NCBI GenBank assembly: GCA_903891475.1
Contig: CAITEP010000010.1
Span: 62,001-126,000 of the forward strand
DNA: 64,000 nt
DNA from: an uncultured Mucilaginibacter sp.
Lineage (GTDB): Bacteria > Bacteroidota > Bacteroidia > Sphingobacteriales > Sphingobacteriaceae
Reading direction: 5' to 3'
Part shown: in pieces, positions 18,733-28,190 of the stretch
How the letters are laid out: each line of letters starts with the position of its first letter
Position numbering within the stretch: position 1 is the first letter of the stretch
Position numbers and translations under genes: made by a program
Notes under the pieces: model-generated
The model's database searches: none
What the model saw: the letters and a program-made list of their open reading frames with translations, nothing else
Told to the model about the DNA's origin: nothing

Positions 18733-20067
18733 TTATTTTACAATATGTCCGTAAAGGTCAAAATCCTCGGCAGAGTCTATTTTTACATTCACAAATCCGC
18801 CAATTGTTGCATAATTAATTCTAGCATCTATCAACACTTCGTTATCAACCTCTGGCGAATCAAATTCAGTACGACCAACCAAAAATTCACCATCCTTTTT
18901 ATCAACCAAAACCTTAAAGGTTTTACCAATTTTATGCTGGTTTTTATCAAATGAAATTCCCTGCTGAATCTCCATAATGGCCTCAGCACGTTCTTGTTTA
19001 ACTTCATCCAAAACATCATCAACCAAGGCATGTGCCGAAGTCTTTTCCTCGTGCGAGTATGTAAAGCAGCCTAAACGATCGAACTCAGTATCTTCTACCC
19101 ATTGCGCCATTTCTTCAAAATCCGCTTCGGTCTCACCGGGATATCCAGTTATTAAAGTAGTGCGCATGGCAATACCCGGAACTTTATCACGTATGTTGTT
19201 TACCAAATCAATGGTTTTCTGTTTGGTGATGCCACGTTTCATTGATTTTAGCATGCTATCGCTGATATGCTGTAAAGGCATATCCAAATACTTGCAAATG
19301 TTATCGCGCTCATTCATTACATCCAAAATCTCCATTGGGAAACCTGAGGGATAGGCATATTGCAACCTGATCCATTCAATGCCATTAACATCTGATAGTT
19401 GGCGTAATAATTCATCCAAATTACGCTTTCCGTAAATATCTAAGCCATAATAGGTTAAATCCTGCGCAATTAGAATCAATTCCTTAGTGCCGTTTTTAGC
19501 CAAGTTTTTGGCATCTTTTACCAATTGTTCTATCGGCTGCGAAACATGTTTGCCCCTCATTAAGGGGATGGCACAAAATGAGCAGGGACGATTACACCCT
19601 TCAGCAATTTTAAAATAGGCAAAATGACTGGGGGTAGTTAATAAACGTTCGCCTATTAATTCATGCTTATAATCGGCTCCAACTTCATGTAATAGGTTTT
19701 GCAAATCGTTGGTACCAAAATAGGCGTCGATATTGGTTATCTCGGATTCAAGTTCTGGTTTGTAACGCTCGGACAGGCAGCCGGTAACTATTACTTTTCC
19801 TACTTTACCTTGTTCTTTCAGCTCGCTAAACTGTAGTATGGTATCAATAGATTCTTGCTTAGCGTTATCAATAAACCCACAGGTGTTTATGACAATAATG
19901 TCGTTTGAGCTAACTTCTTCGGCTTCATGCACCACATTAAAATGGTTGCCCTTTAGCTGACCCATTAAAATTTCGGAATCGTATATGTTTTTTGAACAAC
20001 CCAAGGTTACTACATTGATACGTGGTTTGTTCTTTATTATTGGGGGGACTAAGCCTTTTACTCTCAT
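18733..20067 (-). CDS. rimO: Ribosomal protein uS12 (Asp) methylthiotransferase
   Basis: Radical-SAM enzyme that adds a methylthio group to an aspartate of ribosomal protein S12. The 444-residue protein has the N-terminal UPF0004 domain with cluster cysteines Cys24 (TLGCSKN), Cys63 (NTCGF) and Cys97 (TGCLSE). The radical-SAM triad is Cys158, Cys162 and Cys165 (EGCNRPCSFC), and a C-terminal TRAM domain follows (about 378-444). The TLGCSKN and EGCNRPCSFCAIP forms favour RimO over the tRNA enzyme MiaB. It lies at the end of the heme-gene run, 28 nt after hemJ. Confidence 0.94.
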   Translation of the reverse strand: MRVKGLVPPIIKNKPRINVVTLGCSKNIYDSEILMGQLKGNHFNVVHEAEEVSSNDIIVINTCGFIDNAKQESIDTILQFSELKEQGKVGKVIVTGCLSERYKPELESEITNIDAYFGTNDLQNLLHEVGADYKHELIGERLLTTPSHFAYFKIAEGCNRPCSFCAIPLMRGKHVSQPIEQLVKDAKNLAKNGTKELILIAQDLTYYGLDIYGKRNLDELLRQLSDVNGIEWIRLQYAYPSGFPMEILDVMNERDNICKYLDMPLQHISDSMLKSMKRGITKQKTIDLVNNIRDKVPGIAMRTTLITGYPGETEADFEEMAQWVEDTEFDRLGCFTYSHEEKTSAHALVDDVLDEVKQERAEAIMEIQQGISFDKNQHKIGKTFKVLVDKKDGEFLVGRTEFDSPEVDNEVLIDARINYATIGGFVNVKIDSAEDFDLYGHIVK

Positions 20068-20095
20068 TATTTACAGTTGGTACCGTTTAAAAAAT

Positions 20096-20635
20096 TCATT
20101 TGTTGTTTTTGGTGCGGTAATTTTTATAAACTTTTACCATTAACATTATCAAGGTGGTGAATGCAAGCAAGCCAATAATACCAAAAACCCATCCAATAGT
20201 GTTTTTTAGCACCACCAAAAAAACAATGGCAAATAAAATAATGGTAGCCACCTCGTTCCAAACACGTAATTGAGTTGACGACCAAGTAAAAATGCCTTTC
20301 GCCATTTGCTTCATTTTACTTTGGCAGATGAAGTGATAAACCAACAAGCCAACAACAAATGCCAACTTAATTTGCATCCAAGGTTGGCTTAACCAAGCGG
20401 GAACTAGAAACAGCAAAGTAATACCAGCTAATACCACAAATACCATTGATGGTACAGTAATGATATACCATAATTTGCGCTCCATTATTTGGAATTGATC
20501 CGATAATATTTTACGTTCTAACTCAGGCTTTTCTTGTGCTTCGGTATGGTAAATAAAAAGCCTAACCATATAAAATAAACCTGCCATCCAGCAAACTACA
20601 AATATGATATGTATGGCTAAAACGTATTGGTACAT
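20096..20635 (-). CDS. hemJ: Protoporphyrinogen IX oxidase HemJ
   Basis: Integral membrane protein of the HemJ/CopD-like family that oxidises protoporphyrinogen (the penultimate heme step) in bacteria lacking HemG or HemY. The 179-residue protein has four to five membrane helices and an N-terminal conserved histidine (AIHIIFVVCWMAGLFYMVRL, His9), plus a conserved arginine-rich loop before helix 2 (QIMERKLWYIITVPSM). The next gene upstream is hemE, 21 nt away, which supports the heme role. C-terminal residues are a basic tail. Confidence 0.88.
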   Translation of the reverse strand: MYQYVLAIHIIFVVCWMAGLFYMVRLFIYHTEAQEKPELERKILSDQFQIMERKLWYIITVPSMVFVVLAGITLLFLVPAWLSQPWMQIKLAFVVGLLVYHFICQSKMKQMAKGIFTWSSTQLRVWNEVATIILFAIVFLVVLKNTIGWVFGIIGLLAFTTLIMLMVKVYKNYRTKNNK

Positions 20636-20656
20636 TTATTTGGTTATAAAAACTTA

Positions 20657-21682
20657 TTAATAATGGTATTCTTTTATAATGTCAACCGCGTATTTCACAT
20701 TATCAAAAGGAATGTCGGGCATAATGCCATGGCCTAAGTTAAAAATAAACCCATTTTCGCCCTTCATACGGTCGAACAAGGCATAAATGCGCTGTTTAAT
20801 TACCTTTTTATCCGCGTAAAGTATATGTGGGTCTAGGTTGCCTTGTACAGCGATATTGCTAGGCAATCTTTTCTTAATATCCAACAAATCAACATTCCAA
20901 TCAATTGAAATTACATCAGGTTTTGCTTCGGCCATTAATGGGGCGAAAACAGAACTTCCCTTACAGAAAGATATAACAGGAATGTCCTTGCGTTGCAACT
21001 TTGCAATAATTTCGGTAATGTAACGGTGCGAAAACTCTTTATAATCGTCCCAAGCCAAAGCCTGTGCCCAGCTATCAAATATTTGAATCGCATTTACACC
21101 CGCGGCAATTTGTAGATTAAGGTAATCAGCAGTAACGGAGGCTATTTTTGATAAGAGCTTGTGAGCCATTTCAGGCTCGTTGTGCAACATTAGTTTGGTA
21201 AGCTTAAAATCCTTTGACGAACCACCTTCCACTAAATAACTCATTACTGTAAAAGGAGCCCCGGCAAAACCAATTAAAGGGATGCTACCATTTAAGCGTT
21301 GCTGTATCACCTTAATGGCATCGTCAACATATTGCAGCTTATCCATTACGTTAATTTCCAATCGGTCAATATCTGCATTGGTGCGAACGGGGTTTGCAAA
21401 AAGTGGACCAACACCTTGGTTAAAGCTTAAATCGCCACCCATCGCCTCGGCAGTCACCAAAATATCAGAAAATAATATAGCTGCATCTATGCCCAACAAA
21501 TCAACCGGGAGCATGGTAACATCGGCGGCAATCTCGGGGGTTTTGCACATTTCCAAAAAGGAATATTTGTTCTTAATTTCCCAATATTCCTTCATAAAAC
21601 GCCCCGCCTGGCGCATCATCCAAACAGGTGGACGTTCGGTTTTTTCGGAAAACGCCGCCTTTATAATTAGTGAGTTTCTCAT
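20657..21682 (-). CDS. hemE: Uroporphyrinogen decarboxylase
   Basis: Decarboxylates the four acetate side chains of uroporphyrinogen III to give coproporphyrinogen III. The protein is 341 residues. The signatures RPPVWMMRQAGRFMKEYWEI at the N-terminus, GFAGAPFTVMSYLVEGGSSK in the middle and FNLGHGIMPDIPFDNVK at the C-terminus are all present, including the substrate-binding Arg/Arg/Asp set. It heads the hemE-hemJ-rimO stretch; the TPR membrane gene and two-component system lie upstream on the same strand. Confidence 0.96.
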   Translation of the reverse strand: MRNSLIIKAAFSEKTERPPVWMMRQAGRFMKEYWEIKNKYSFLEMCKTPEIAADVTMLPVDLLGIDAAILFSDILVTAEAMGGDLSFNQGVGPLFANPVRTNADIDRLEINVMDKLQYVDDAIKVIQQRLNGSIPLIGFAGAPFTVMSYLVEGGSSKDFKLTKLMLHNEPEMAHKLLSKIASVTADYLNLQIAAGVNAIQIFDSWAQALAWDDYKEFSHRYITEIIAKLQRKDIPVISFCKGSSVFAPLMAEAKPDVISIDWNVDLLDIKKRLPSNIAVQGNLDPHILYADKKVIKQRIYALFDRMKGENGFIFNLGHGIMPDIPFDNVKYAVDIIKEYHY

Positions 21683-21744
21683 ATAAATATATTACCAGCA
21701 CAAAAGTATTGGTATTTGGGCATAGGTTTATGTATAATTAATAC

Positions 21745-22272
21745 TTAATGCTCATGTGTTTTTAATTCCTTTTTTAGGCGTTCAATAACGTCCTTCATTT
21801 TGGCGTTTATTTTAGCCTCATGTTGATTTGCCAAATCAATAAAGGCCTCTGCCTTGGCATAATTTTTTTGTCGGATGCTGATATTGGCTACATGCACCAA
21901 TGCAGCCACATGGTCGTTAACTGAGCGTAATGGATATTTTACGGAATTCTCATAGTGCCGCATAGCACCATCAAAATCATGGTTTTGCAGGCATACGCCG
22001 CCCATAATATATTCATAATAGCCACGTCGCTTTTTCCCTAGCCAGTCGGGCTTTTTTATCTGAGCCAACACCTCGCTGGTTTTTTGGTAATCTTTATGAA
22101 AAAAATGCTTGGATGCGATGATGAGTGTACCTTGATTAAAATAATCCCACACTAACGCTACAAGCATTAAAACCGCAACCGTGGCAAATTCATAAAGCCG
22201 AACGCTTATCAATAAAATAAGCGAAATAAAAAACAATGACCCTATAAACAGGCGGGTGCGATTGGTAAACAT
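21745..22272 (-). CDS. Membrane protein with C-terminal TPR-like helices
   Basis: A 175-residue protein with two closely spaced N-terminal membrane helices (about 8-26 and 29-45) and a soluble helical domain with tetratricopeptide-like pairs (about residues 83-165: GVCLQNHDFDGAMRHYENSV, then VANISIRQKNYAKAEAFIDL). Its start shares one base with the response-regulator stop (TAATG), so it is translationally coupled to the two-component system. I do not recognise a named family. The coupling suggests it works with the sensor or is a routine output of the system. Confidence 0.75.
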   Translation of the reverse strand: MFTNRTRLFIGSLFFISLILLISVRLYEFATVAVLMLVALVWDYFNQGTLIIASKHFFHKDYQKTSEVLAQIKKPDWLGKKRRGYYEYIMGGVCLQNHDFDGAMRHYENSVKYPLRSVNDHVAALVHVANISIRQKNYAKAEAFIDLANQHEAKINAKMKDVIERLKKELKTHEH

Positions 22273-22985
22273 TAATGCTGCGTATCCGTAAATTTATATC
22301 CTACACCGCGTATTGAATGAAAAAATACAGGGTTTTTAGGATCTGGTTCAAAATATTTTCTAAAAGTAAGGATAAAATTATCAATGGTGCGGGTTGAGGG
22401 ATAAACATCGTAATTCCAAACTGTTTCCAATATTTGCTCGCGCGATACCGCATCGTTTCTGCGCTCAATTAATAACTTCAACAGCATGGTTTCTTTTTTG
22501 GTTAATGGTGTTATGGTTCCATCGCCATTTACCAGCTCAAATGAGTTGAAGTGTATGGTTTTGTCACCAATTTTATAGCTGTTGAATTCTTTTAATTCAT
22601 CGCCCTTTAAACTGCGTTTTACCAGATTGTTTACCCTTAAAATTAATTCTTCAAGATTGAATGGTTTGGTCAAATAATCATCCGCACCTTTCTTTAATCC
22701 CGAAATCTTATCTTCATTGGTGTTTTTGGCGGTCAAAAACATAATTGGCACTTCCGAGTTTTCGAGCCTAATGGTTTCGGCTACCACAAAGCCATCAATT
22801 TCGGGCATCATTACATCCAAAATTACCAGGTTAAAGCGCTCCTCTTTAAAAATCTGCAAGGCTTTTTTACCATTGGTGGCTGTTGAAACCTTGTAACCTT
22901 CCAGTTCAAGGTTTAATTTAATCGCTTCTAACAAATGCTCTTCGTCTTCTGCTAGTAGTATTCTTTTTTTTGTTGGCATTTCCAT
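22272..22985 (-). CDS. OmpR/PhoB-family response regulator
   Basis: DNA-binding response regulator of 237 residues. The receiver domain (about 7-120) has the acidic pocket EDEE, the phosphorylated Asp57 (VILDVMMPEIDGF) and Lys107 (YLTKPF). The winged-helix effector domain (about 135-235) has the usual SREQILETVW and RTIDNFILTFRKYFE recognition segments. Its sensor kinase gene is directly upstream and the TPR gene overlaps downstream. The targets are unknown; the flanking heme genes are one possibility. Confidence 0.92.
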   Translation of the reverse strand: MEMPTKKRILLAEDEEHLLEAIKLNLELEGYKVSTATNGKKALQIFKEERFNLVILDVMMPEIDGFVVAETIRLENSEVPIMFLTAKNTNEDKISGLKKGADDYLTKPFNLEELILRVNNLVKRSLKGDELKEFNSYKIGDKTIHFNSFELVNGDGTITPLTKKETMLLKLLIERRNDAVSREQILETVWNYDVYPSTRTIDNFILTFRKYFEPDPKNPVFFHSIRGVGYKFTDTQH

Positions 22986-23074
22986 ATTTTTTATCGGCGT
23001 GTTTTTTTTTAAATTTATTTAATAACACTACCTTGTTTATAAATAAAGCTAAAGGGTTGGTTATACGGGTTTTA

Positions 23075-23944
23075 TTATTCAAAAACCACTTCAAATATAC
23101 TGCCAACCGGACGATTATCTTTTACTTTTATGCTCGCTTTATGCTTCTCGAGCACTTCTTTTACAATATACAGACCTAAACCCGTTCCCTTGGTGTTGCG
23201 GGTCTCTTCGCTACCTACTCGGTAAAACTTATCAAATATTTTACCTTTTTCATTATCGGCTATGCCTATGCCACTATCTGCTACTTCCAAATAAACTTTT
23301 CCTTCTTTTAAAAACAACTTTACGCCAACGGTTTGGCAGGGGCCGGAGTATTTAATGGCATTTTCAATCAGGTTGGTAACTACTGATGTAAGTGCGAATT
23401 TATCTCCGGTAATTTCAATTTTAGGTTCAATTTCGGCATCGATTATTTGTTGAGAACCTTCGCATTTGGTTATTTGCAAGCGGTTTACTATGCTATCCAC
23501 TAATACGGAGAGGTTAAATTTATCTTTAGGGAAGGTGTAAGAGCTGTTATCAATTTTTGAAGCCAATAGCATATTCTCTACCATATCGTCCAAACGCTCA
23601 ATATCGGTTAAAGATTTACCAATAAAATCAAGCACCTGCTCTTTTGACAGGTCGCGTTTTTGTATGGTTTGCAATAGTATTTTTATAGATGCCAATGGCG
23701 ATTTTAGCTCGTGTGTTACCGATAAAAGGAAATTTCGCTTTTGCTCTTGCAACTTCATTTGCCTTTTTAACGATTTATGAAGCGACAGCGCACCAACAAA
23801 AAATATGACGATAAAAACCGAGCCTTCACACATAATCATGGCCATGCTACTTGGCTTGGCTTTTACCAATAAATAAGCCCACCATGACAGTTCGGTAATG
23901 GCATAAATAATAATGGTATAAAATATCAATAAAGTCTTTTTCAT
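23075..23944 (-). CDS. Sensor histidine kinase with a minimal sensor
   Basis: A 289-residue kinase: two membrane helices (about 4-26 and 34-55) with only a few residues outside, then the dimerisation/phosphoacceptor helix with His78 in SVTHELKSP, and a complete ATPase domain with N box (NLIENAIKYSG), G1 (DSGIGIAD), F box (KFYRVG) and G2 (GTGLGLYIVKE). The near absence of a periplasmic loop means it senses within the membrane or through a partner such as the TPR protein. It lies 89 nt upstream of its response regulator and 49 nt downstream of hemL. Confidence 0.92.
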   Translation of the reverse strand: MKKTLLIFYTIIIYAITELSWWAYLLVKAKPSSMAMIMCEGSVFIVIFFVGALSLHKSLKRQMKLQEQKRNFLLSVTHELKSPLASIKILLQTIQKRDLSKEQVLDFIGKSLTDIERLDDMVENMLLASKIDNSSYTFPKDKFNLSVLVDSIVNRLQITKCEGSQQIIDAEIEPKIEITGDKFALTSVVTNLIENAIKYSGPCQTVGVKLFLKEGKVYLEVADSGIGIADNEKGKIFDKFYRVGSEETRNTKGTGLGLYIVKEVLEKHKASIKVKDNRPVGSIFEVVFE

Positions 23945-23993
23945 TTCCTAATACCTTTCGTTTTGGTCAAATTAATAACCTAATTTGTTCAAA

Positions 23994-25364
23994 TTACGCT
24001 TCGTTAAAAACAATATCCAAACTTTCAAAAATAGCTTGTTTTGCCTTATCCAAATCAGCCGGGGTATGGGCAGATGATATAAAACCAACCTCATAGCCCG
24101 ACGGGCCAAAGTAAATGCCCCTATTTAACATTTCACGGTGTATTTTTTTGAATTTTTCCATACTTGCAGGGTCAATTTCATCGGCTCGGCTAATTTTGTC
24201 TTTTTCTGTAAACGCGAACCAAAATATGGAGCCTATCTTAAATACCCCAAATTGGTATCCCTTTTTTTGTGTGTAGGCTTGTATGCATTCAACAAAGTCA
24301 TTGGTAACAGTTTCTAACTCTTCATAAAAACCGGGTTGTAAAAGCACTGATAGTTGGGCAATTCCGGCTGCCATAGCTACCGGGTTGCCCGATAAGGTGC
24401 CTCCTTGATATACGCCACCATCTGGCGATACTATGCTCATAATTTCGTTTGATGATCCATAGCAACCAACCGGTAGACCGCCACCAATAATCTTCCCATA
24501 GGTTAAAATATCGGGTTTAATATCGTAATAACCCGCCGCACCTTCAAAGCCAACCCTAAAACCTGATATTACTTCATCAAATAATAACAAGGTACCATTG
24601 GCTGTGCAAATTTCTCGTAAAAATTGCAGATATGCTTTATCCTGCAACAACAAACCATTATTGGCCGGTATGGGCTCAATAATTACCACCGCTATTTGGT
24701 CTTTAAACTCCTCAAAGGCTTTTGTCAAGGCTTCCCTATCATTCAGGGCTATAACAATAGTCTCGTTTACAAATGCCTGAGGTACCCCGGCCGATGAGGT
24801 TTCTCCAAAGGTTACCAAACCAGAACCTGCTTTTACCAGTAAAGCATCGGTATGTCCGTGGTAGCATCCTTCAAACTTTAAAATCTTATTGCGTTTGGTA
24901 TAGCCGCGTGCCAACCTAATTGCCGACATAACCGCTTCGGTTCCCGAGCTAACGAACCTGATTTTTTCAACAAAGCGATTATTGCTGATAATGAGTTCGG
25001 CTAATTCATTCTCCAATGCGGTAGGCGCGCCGAACGACATGCCATTGTGCATGGTAGCTATTACCTTTTCTCTAACCTCGGGATGGTTATGCCCTAAAAT
25101 CAAAGGCCCCCACGAGCAACAAAAATCAATAAAATGATTACCATCGGCATCCCATAAATGGCAACCATCCCCTTTCTCAATAAATAAAGGCGTACCGTAT
25201 ACCGATTTGAATGCCCTTACCGGGGAATTTACCCCACCCGGAAAATACGTTTTTGCCTTGCTATACAAAGCTGCCGATTTTTCTCTGCTGATATCGGGCT
25301 TAACAGTTTGCACGGCAGGTGTTTCAGCGCTAGGTTTAAATATTTTTTTTAAGGTCTCGAACAT
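23994..25364 (-). CDS. hemL: Glutamate-1-semialdehyde 2,1-aminomutase
   Basis: PLP enzyme that makes 5-aminolevulinate in the C5 heme pathway. The protein is 456 residues. The family signatures FPGGVNSPVRAFKSV, SSGTEAVMSAIRLARG and the PLP lysine region TYGKIIGGGLPVG are present. About 27 extra residues precede the usual start (MFETLKKIFKPSAETP...); the reading frame and start support them, but their role is unknown. It is followed by the sensor kinase and preceded by hemB (66-nt gap). The glutamyl-tRNA reductase gene is not in the window. Confidence 0.95.
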   Translation of the reverse strand: MFETLKKIFKPSAETPAVQTVKPDISREKSAALYSKAKTYFPGGVNSPVRAFKSVYGTPLFIEKGDGCHLWDADGNHFIDFCCSWGPLILGHNHPEVREKVIATMHNGMSFGAPTALENELAELIISNNRFVEKIRFVSSGTEAVMSAIRLARGYTKRNKILKFEGCYHGHTDALLVKAGSGLVTFGETSSAGVPQAFVNETIVIALNDREALTKAFEEFKDQIAVVIIEPIPANNGLLLQDKAYLQFLREICTANGTLLLFDEVISGFRVGFEGAAGYYDIKPDILTYGKIIGGGLPVGCYGSSNEIMSIVSPDGGVYQGGTLSGNPVAMAAGIAQLSVLLQPGFYEELETVTNDFVECIQAYTQKKGYQFGVFKIGSIFWFAFTEKDKISRADEIDPASMEKFKKIHREMLNRGIYFGPSGYEVGFISSAHTPADLDKAKQAIFESLDIVFNEA

Positions 25365-25430
25365 GTTGTTTACAATTAAAGCCTTGAAATTGGTTGTTAA
25401 TTTATGTATTAATGCCTGTTGATATTAGCC

Positions 25431-26405
25431 TTATAGCCATTTATTTTCCAGCACTTCCTTAGCATGGTAGGTTAAAATAGCCGTAGCACCAGCCCTGCGT
25501 ATGCTTGTCAGCACTTCGGTAATGGCTCGTTGCTCGTTTAGCCAACCTCTTTGCACCGCGGCTTTTATCATGGCATATTCACCACTCACGTTATAAGCCG
25601 CAACGGGCAAATTGGTATTATCCTTTATGGTTTTTATAACATCCAGATATGATAAAGCGGGCTTCACCATTAAAAAGTCCGCACCCTCCGCTTCATCCAG
25701 TTCGGCTTCAATCAAGGCCTCTGTTTGGTTTGCCGGGTCCATTTGGTAGGTTTTTTTATCGCCAAACTTTGGTGCCGAATTCAATGCATCCCTAAACGGC
25801 CCGTAAAAAGCACTCGCGTACTTAGCTGAGTACGACATGATAGATACATTGGTAAAATTATTTTCGTCCAACACCTTACGAATATAGCCTACCCGCCCAT
25901 CCATCATATCCGACGGGGCAATGATATCTGCCCCGTGTCGCGCATGGGCCAAAGCCATTTTACCTAGCACTTCCAGTGTTTCGTCGTTTAATATTTCACC
26001 GTTTTCTACTATTCCATCATGTCCATCGCTGCTGTATGGGTCCATAGCTACATCGGTAATTACACAAGCTTCAGGAAAGTGTTGTTTTACTTCATTTATA
26101 GCGCGCAGATAAAGGCTTTCTTCCCTATAGCTTTCGGTGGCGTATTTATCTTTTAATGATTCATTAATGTTAGGGAAAAGGTCGAAAGATTTTAGCCCTA
26201 AGTTCATACAGCTTTCCACCTCGTGCAGCAAATTATCAACCGAATACCTAAAGATGCCGGGCATGGAGGAAACCTCAGTTTTTTGCCCCTCGCCTTCTAT
26301 AATAAATAGTGGAAATATCAAATTGGCGGCACTTACATGTGTTTCGCGCACCATTTGCCTTATTACCTCGCTTTTTCGGTTTCTTCTTGGCCTTTGTAGC
26401 ATCAT
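25431..26405 (-). CDS. hemB: Porphobilinogen synthase (5-aminolevulinate dehydratase)
   Basis: Condenses two 5-aminolevulinates to porphobilinogen. The 324-residue protein has both Schiff-base lysines: Lys195 (SYSAKYAS) and Lys248 (FLMVKPALSY). The catalytic-zinc site of the zinc enzymes (three cysteines) is here ITDVAMDPYSSDGHDG, with Ala120, Asp122 and Asp130 in those positions, so this is the aspartate-rich, magnesium-type or zinc-independent class. It is the first gene of the minus-strand heme run and has a good -7 element 39-46 nt upstream. Confidence 0.95.
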   Translation of the reverse strand: MMLQRPRRNRKSEVIRQMVRETHVSAANLIFPLFIIEGEGQKTEVSSMPGIFRYSVDNLLHEVESCMNLGLKSFDLFPNINESLKDKYATESYREESLYLRAINEVKQHFPEACVITDVAMDPYSSDGHDGIVENGEILNDETLEVLGKMALAHARHGADIIAPSDMMDGRVGYIRKVLDENNFTNVSIMSYSAKYASAFYGPFRDALNSAPKFGDKKTYQMDPANQTEALIEAELDEAEGADFLMVKPALSYLDVIKTIKDNTNLPVAAYNVSGEYAMIKAAVQRGWLNEQRAITEVLTSIRRAGATAILTYHAKEVLENKWL

Positions 26406-26443
26406 TTTTTAACCAGTATTATAAGGGGTAAATATAGCAACAA

Positions 26444-26451
26444 CAAAGTTA
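26444..26451 (-). promoter_or_regulatory. Promoter -7 element of hemB
   Basis: On the minus strand TAACTTTG matches TAnnTTTG fully, 39-46 nt upstream of the hemB ATG, in the 198-bp divergent region with yifB. The -33 element is not obvious. A less perfect plus-strand TACCTTTA at 26577-26584 may serve yifB. Confidence 0.45.
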
Positions 26452-26603
26452 TTGTATTGTAATAAATTGCGTCCGTGTTTTTGCCCTATTTAAGCTAAAA
26501 AATATTCCATTTAACCCTCTACAGGCTATTTTTTTAGCACTTTATAAGTAAAAATTTTTTAGGTCAATTAATATTGTACCTTTAGCTTTAAATATTTATC
26601 ACG

Positions 26604-28142
26604 GTGTTAGTTAAAACATTTGGCAGCGCGGTATATGGAATTGAGGCCATTACCATTACTATTGAGGTTAACATAATTGCGGGCACTAAGTACTTTGTAG
26701 TGGGTTTGGCCGATACCGCTATAAAGGAGAGCTATTTCAGGATTGAATCGGCTTTGAAAAATTGTAACTACCGCATGCCCAGGCAACAGGTGGTAGTAAA
26801 TATGGCTCCGGCGGATATTCGCAAAGAAGGGTCGGCATACGACCTTACCATAGCCATTGGTGTTTTGGCGGCATCTGGTCAGGTTGAAAACGAAAACTTG
26901 GATAAATATTTAATAATGGGCGAGCTTTCGTTGGATGGGGGCCTGCAACCCATCAAAGGCGCGCTGCCTATCTCCATACAAGCCCGTAAAGATGGTTTTA
27001 AAGGCTTTATCCTGCCCAAACAAAACGCGCGTGAGGCTGCCATTGTAAACGATTTGGAGGTGTATGGCGTAGAGAACATTAAACAAGTGGTCGACTTTTT
27101 TAATGGTAATGGCCAACTGGAGCAGGAAATTGTAAACACCCGCGAAGAATTTTATAAAAGCCTCACCACTTACGAAAGTGATTTTAGCGAGGTACGCGGA
27201 CAAGAAAACATTAAGCGCGCGCTCGAAATTGCCGCAGCAGGCGGGCATAATGTTATTTTGATTGGGCCTCCAGGGGCTGGTAAAACCATGCTGGCCCGAA
27301 GGTTACCTTCTATTTTACCACCTTTAAGTTTATACGAATCGTTAGAGACTACCAAAATACATTCGGTTGCGGGAAAGTTGGCTGCCGCCGATGCATTGGT
27401 TACGGTACGCCCGTTCCGCAGTCCTCACCATACCATTAGCGATGTTGCTTTGGTTGGCGGTGGCTCCAACCCGCAGCCCGGCGAAATATCCCTAGCGCAT
27501 AATGGTGTTTTATTTTTGGACGAATTGCCGGAGTTTAAACGCAGCGCATTGGAGGTAATGCGCCAACCTTTGGAAGAACGCAGGGTAACAATATCAAGAG
27601 CCAAATTTTCTATCGATTATCCGAGCAGTTTTATGCTGGTTGCCAGCATGAACCCTTGCCCCTGTGGCTATTTTAACCATCCCGAAAAAGAATGTGTTTG
27701 TCCGCCGGGAACGGTGCAGAAATATTTAAGTAAGATATCAGGGCCATTGCTAGACCGTATTGATTTACACGTGGAAGTAACCCCGGTAAACTTTACAGAA
27801 CTGGCCAGCGACCGCTTGGCCGAAAAAAGCGAATTGATACGGGAGCGGGTTATACATGCCCGAAGCATACAAGCCGAACGCTTTGGCAACCGACCTGATT
27901 TACATGCCAACGCCCAAATGGGCACGCAATTGGTACGCGATATTTGCAAAATAAGTCCTGCCGGGCAAAACCTGCTTAAAAAAGCGATGGAAAAACTCGG
28001 TCTATCTGCCCGAGCATACGACCGTATTTTAAAAGTTGCCCGAACCATAGCCGACCTTGCCGCCAGCGAAGAAATACAAATAGAACACCTTGCCGAAGCC
28101 ATCAACTTCCGTAGTTTGGATAGGGAAGGCTGGGCGGGGTGA
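26604..28142 (+). CDS. yifB: YifB/ComM-family Mg-chelatase-like AAA+ ATPase
   Basis: A 512-residue protein with an N-terminal Lon-protease-like (ChlI) domain, a central AAA+ domain and a C-terminal Mg-chelatase domain. Walker A is GPPGAGKTM (about 221-229), Walker [10 protein letters not shown], and a zinc-like [17 protein letters not shown] insertion follows the sensor region. Homologue ComM is a DNA helicase that promotes branch migration in natural transformation; the role here is by homology. The start is GTG at 26604, because [15 protein letters not shown] is the standard family N-terminus. Confidence 0.92.
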   Translation: MLVKTFGSAVYGIEAITITIEVNIIAGTKYFVVGLADTAIKESYFRIESALKNCNYRMPRQQVVVNMAPADIRKEGSAYDLTIAIGVLAASGQVENENLDKYLIMGELSLDGGLQPIKGALPISIQARKDGFKGFILPKQNAREAAIVNDLEVYGVENIKQVVDFFNGNGQLEQEIVNTREEFYKSLTTYESDFSEVRGQENIKRALEIAAAGGHNVILIGPPGAGKTMLARRLPSILPPLSLYESLETTKIHSVAGKLAAADALVTVRPFRSPHHTISDVALVGGGSNPQPGEISLAHNGVLFLDELPEFKRSALEVMRQPLEERRVTISRAKFSIDYPSSFMLVASMNPCPCGYFNHPEKECVCPPGTVQKYLSKISGPLLDRIDLHVEVTPVNFTELASDRLAEKSELIRERVIHARSIQAERFGNRPDLHANAQMGTQLVRDICKISPAGQNLLKKAMEKLGLSARAYDRILKVARTIADLAASEEIQIEHLAEAINFRSLDREGWAG

Positions 28143-28190
28143 GTTGTAGGTTGGAGGTTGTGGGTTGTATGGGTTATAGGTTGTAAGTTT
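28143..28190 (+). repeat. GT-rich low-complexity tract after yifB
   Basis: Directly after the yifB stop there is a run of GGTTG/GGGTTGT units containing several GG tracts within short distances. It is the same style of sequence as the tract after ispH and fills the whole gap to the convergent VOC-family gene. Confidence 0.75.
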
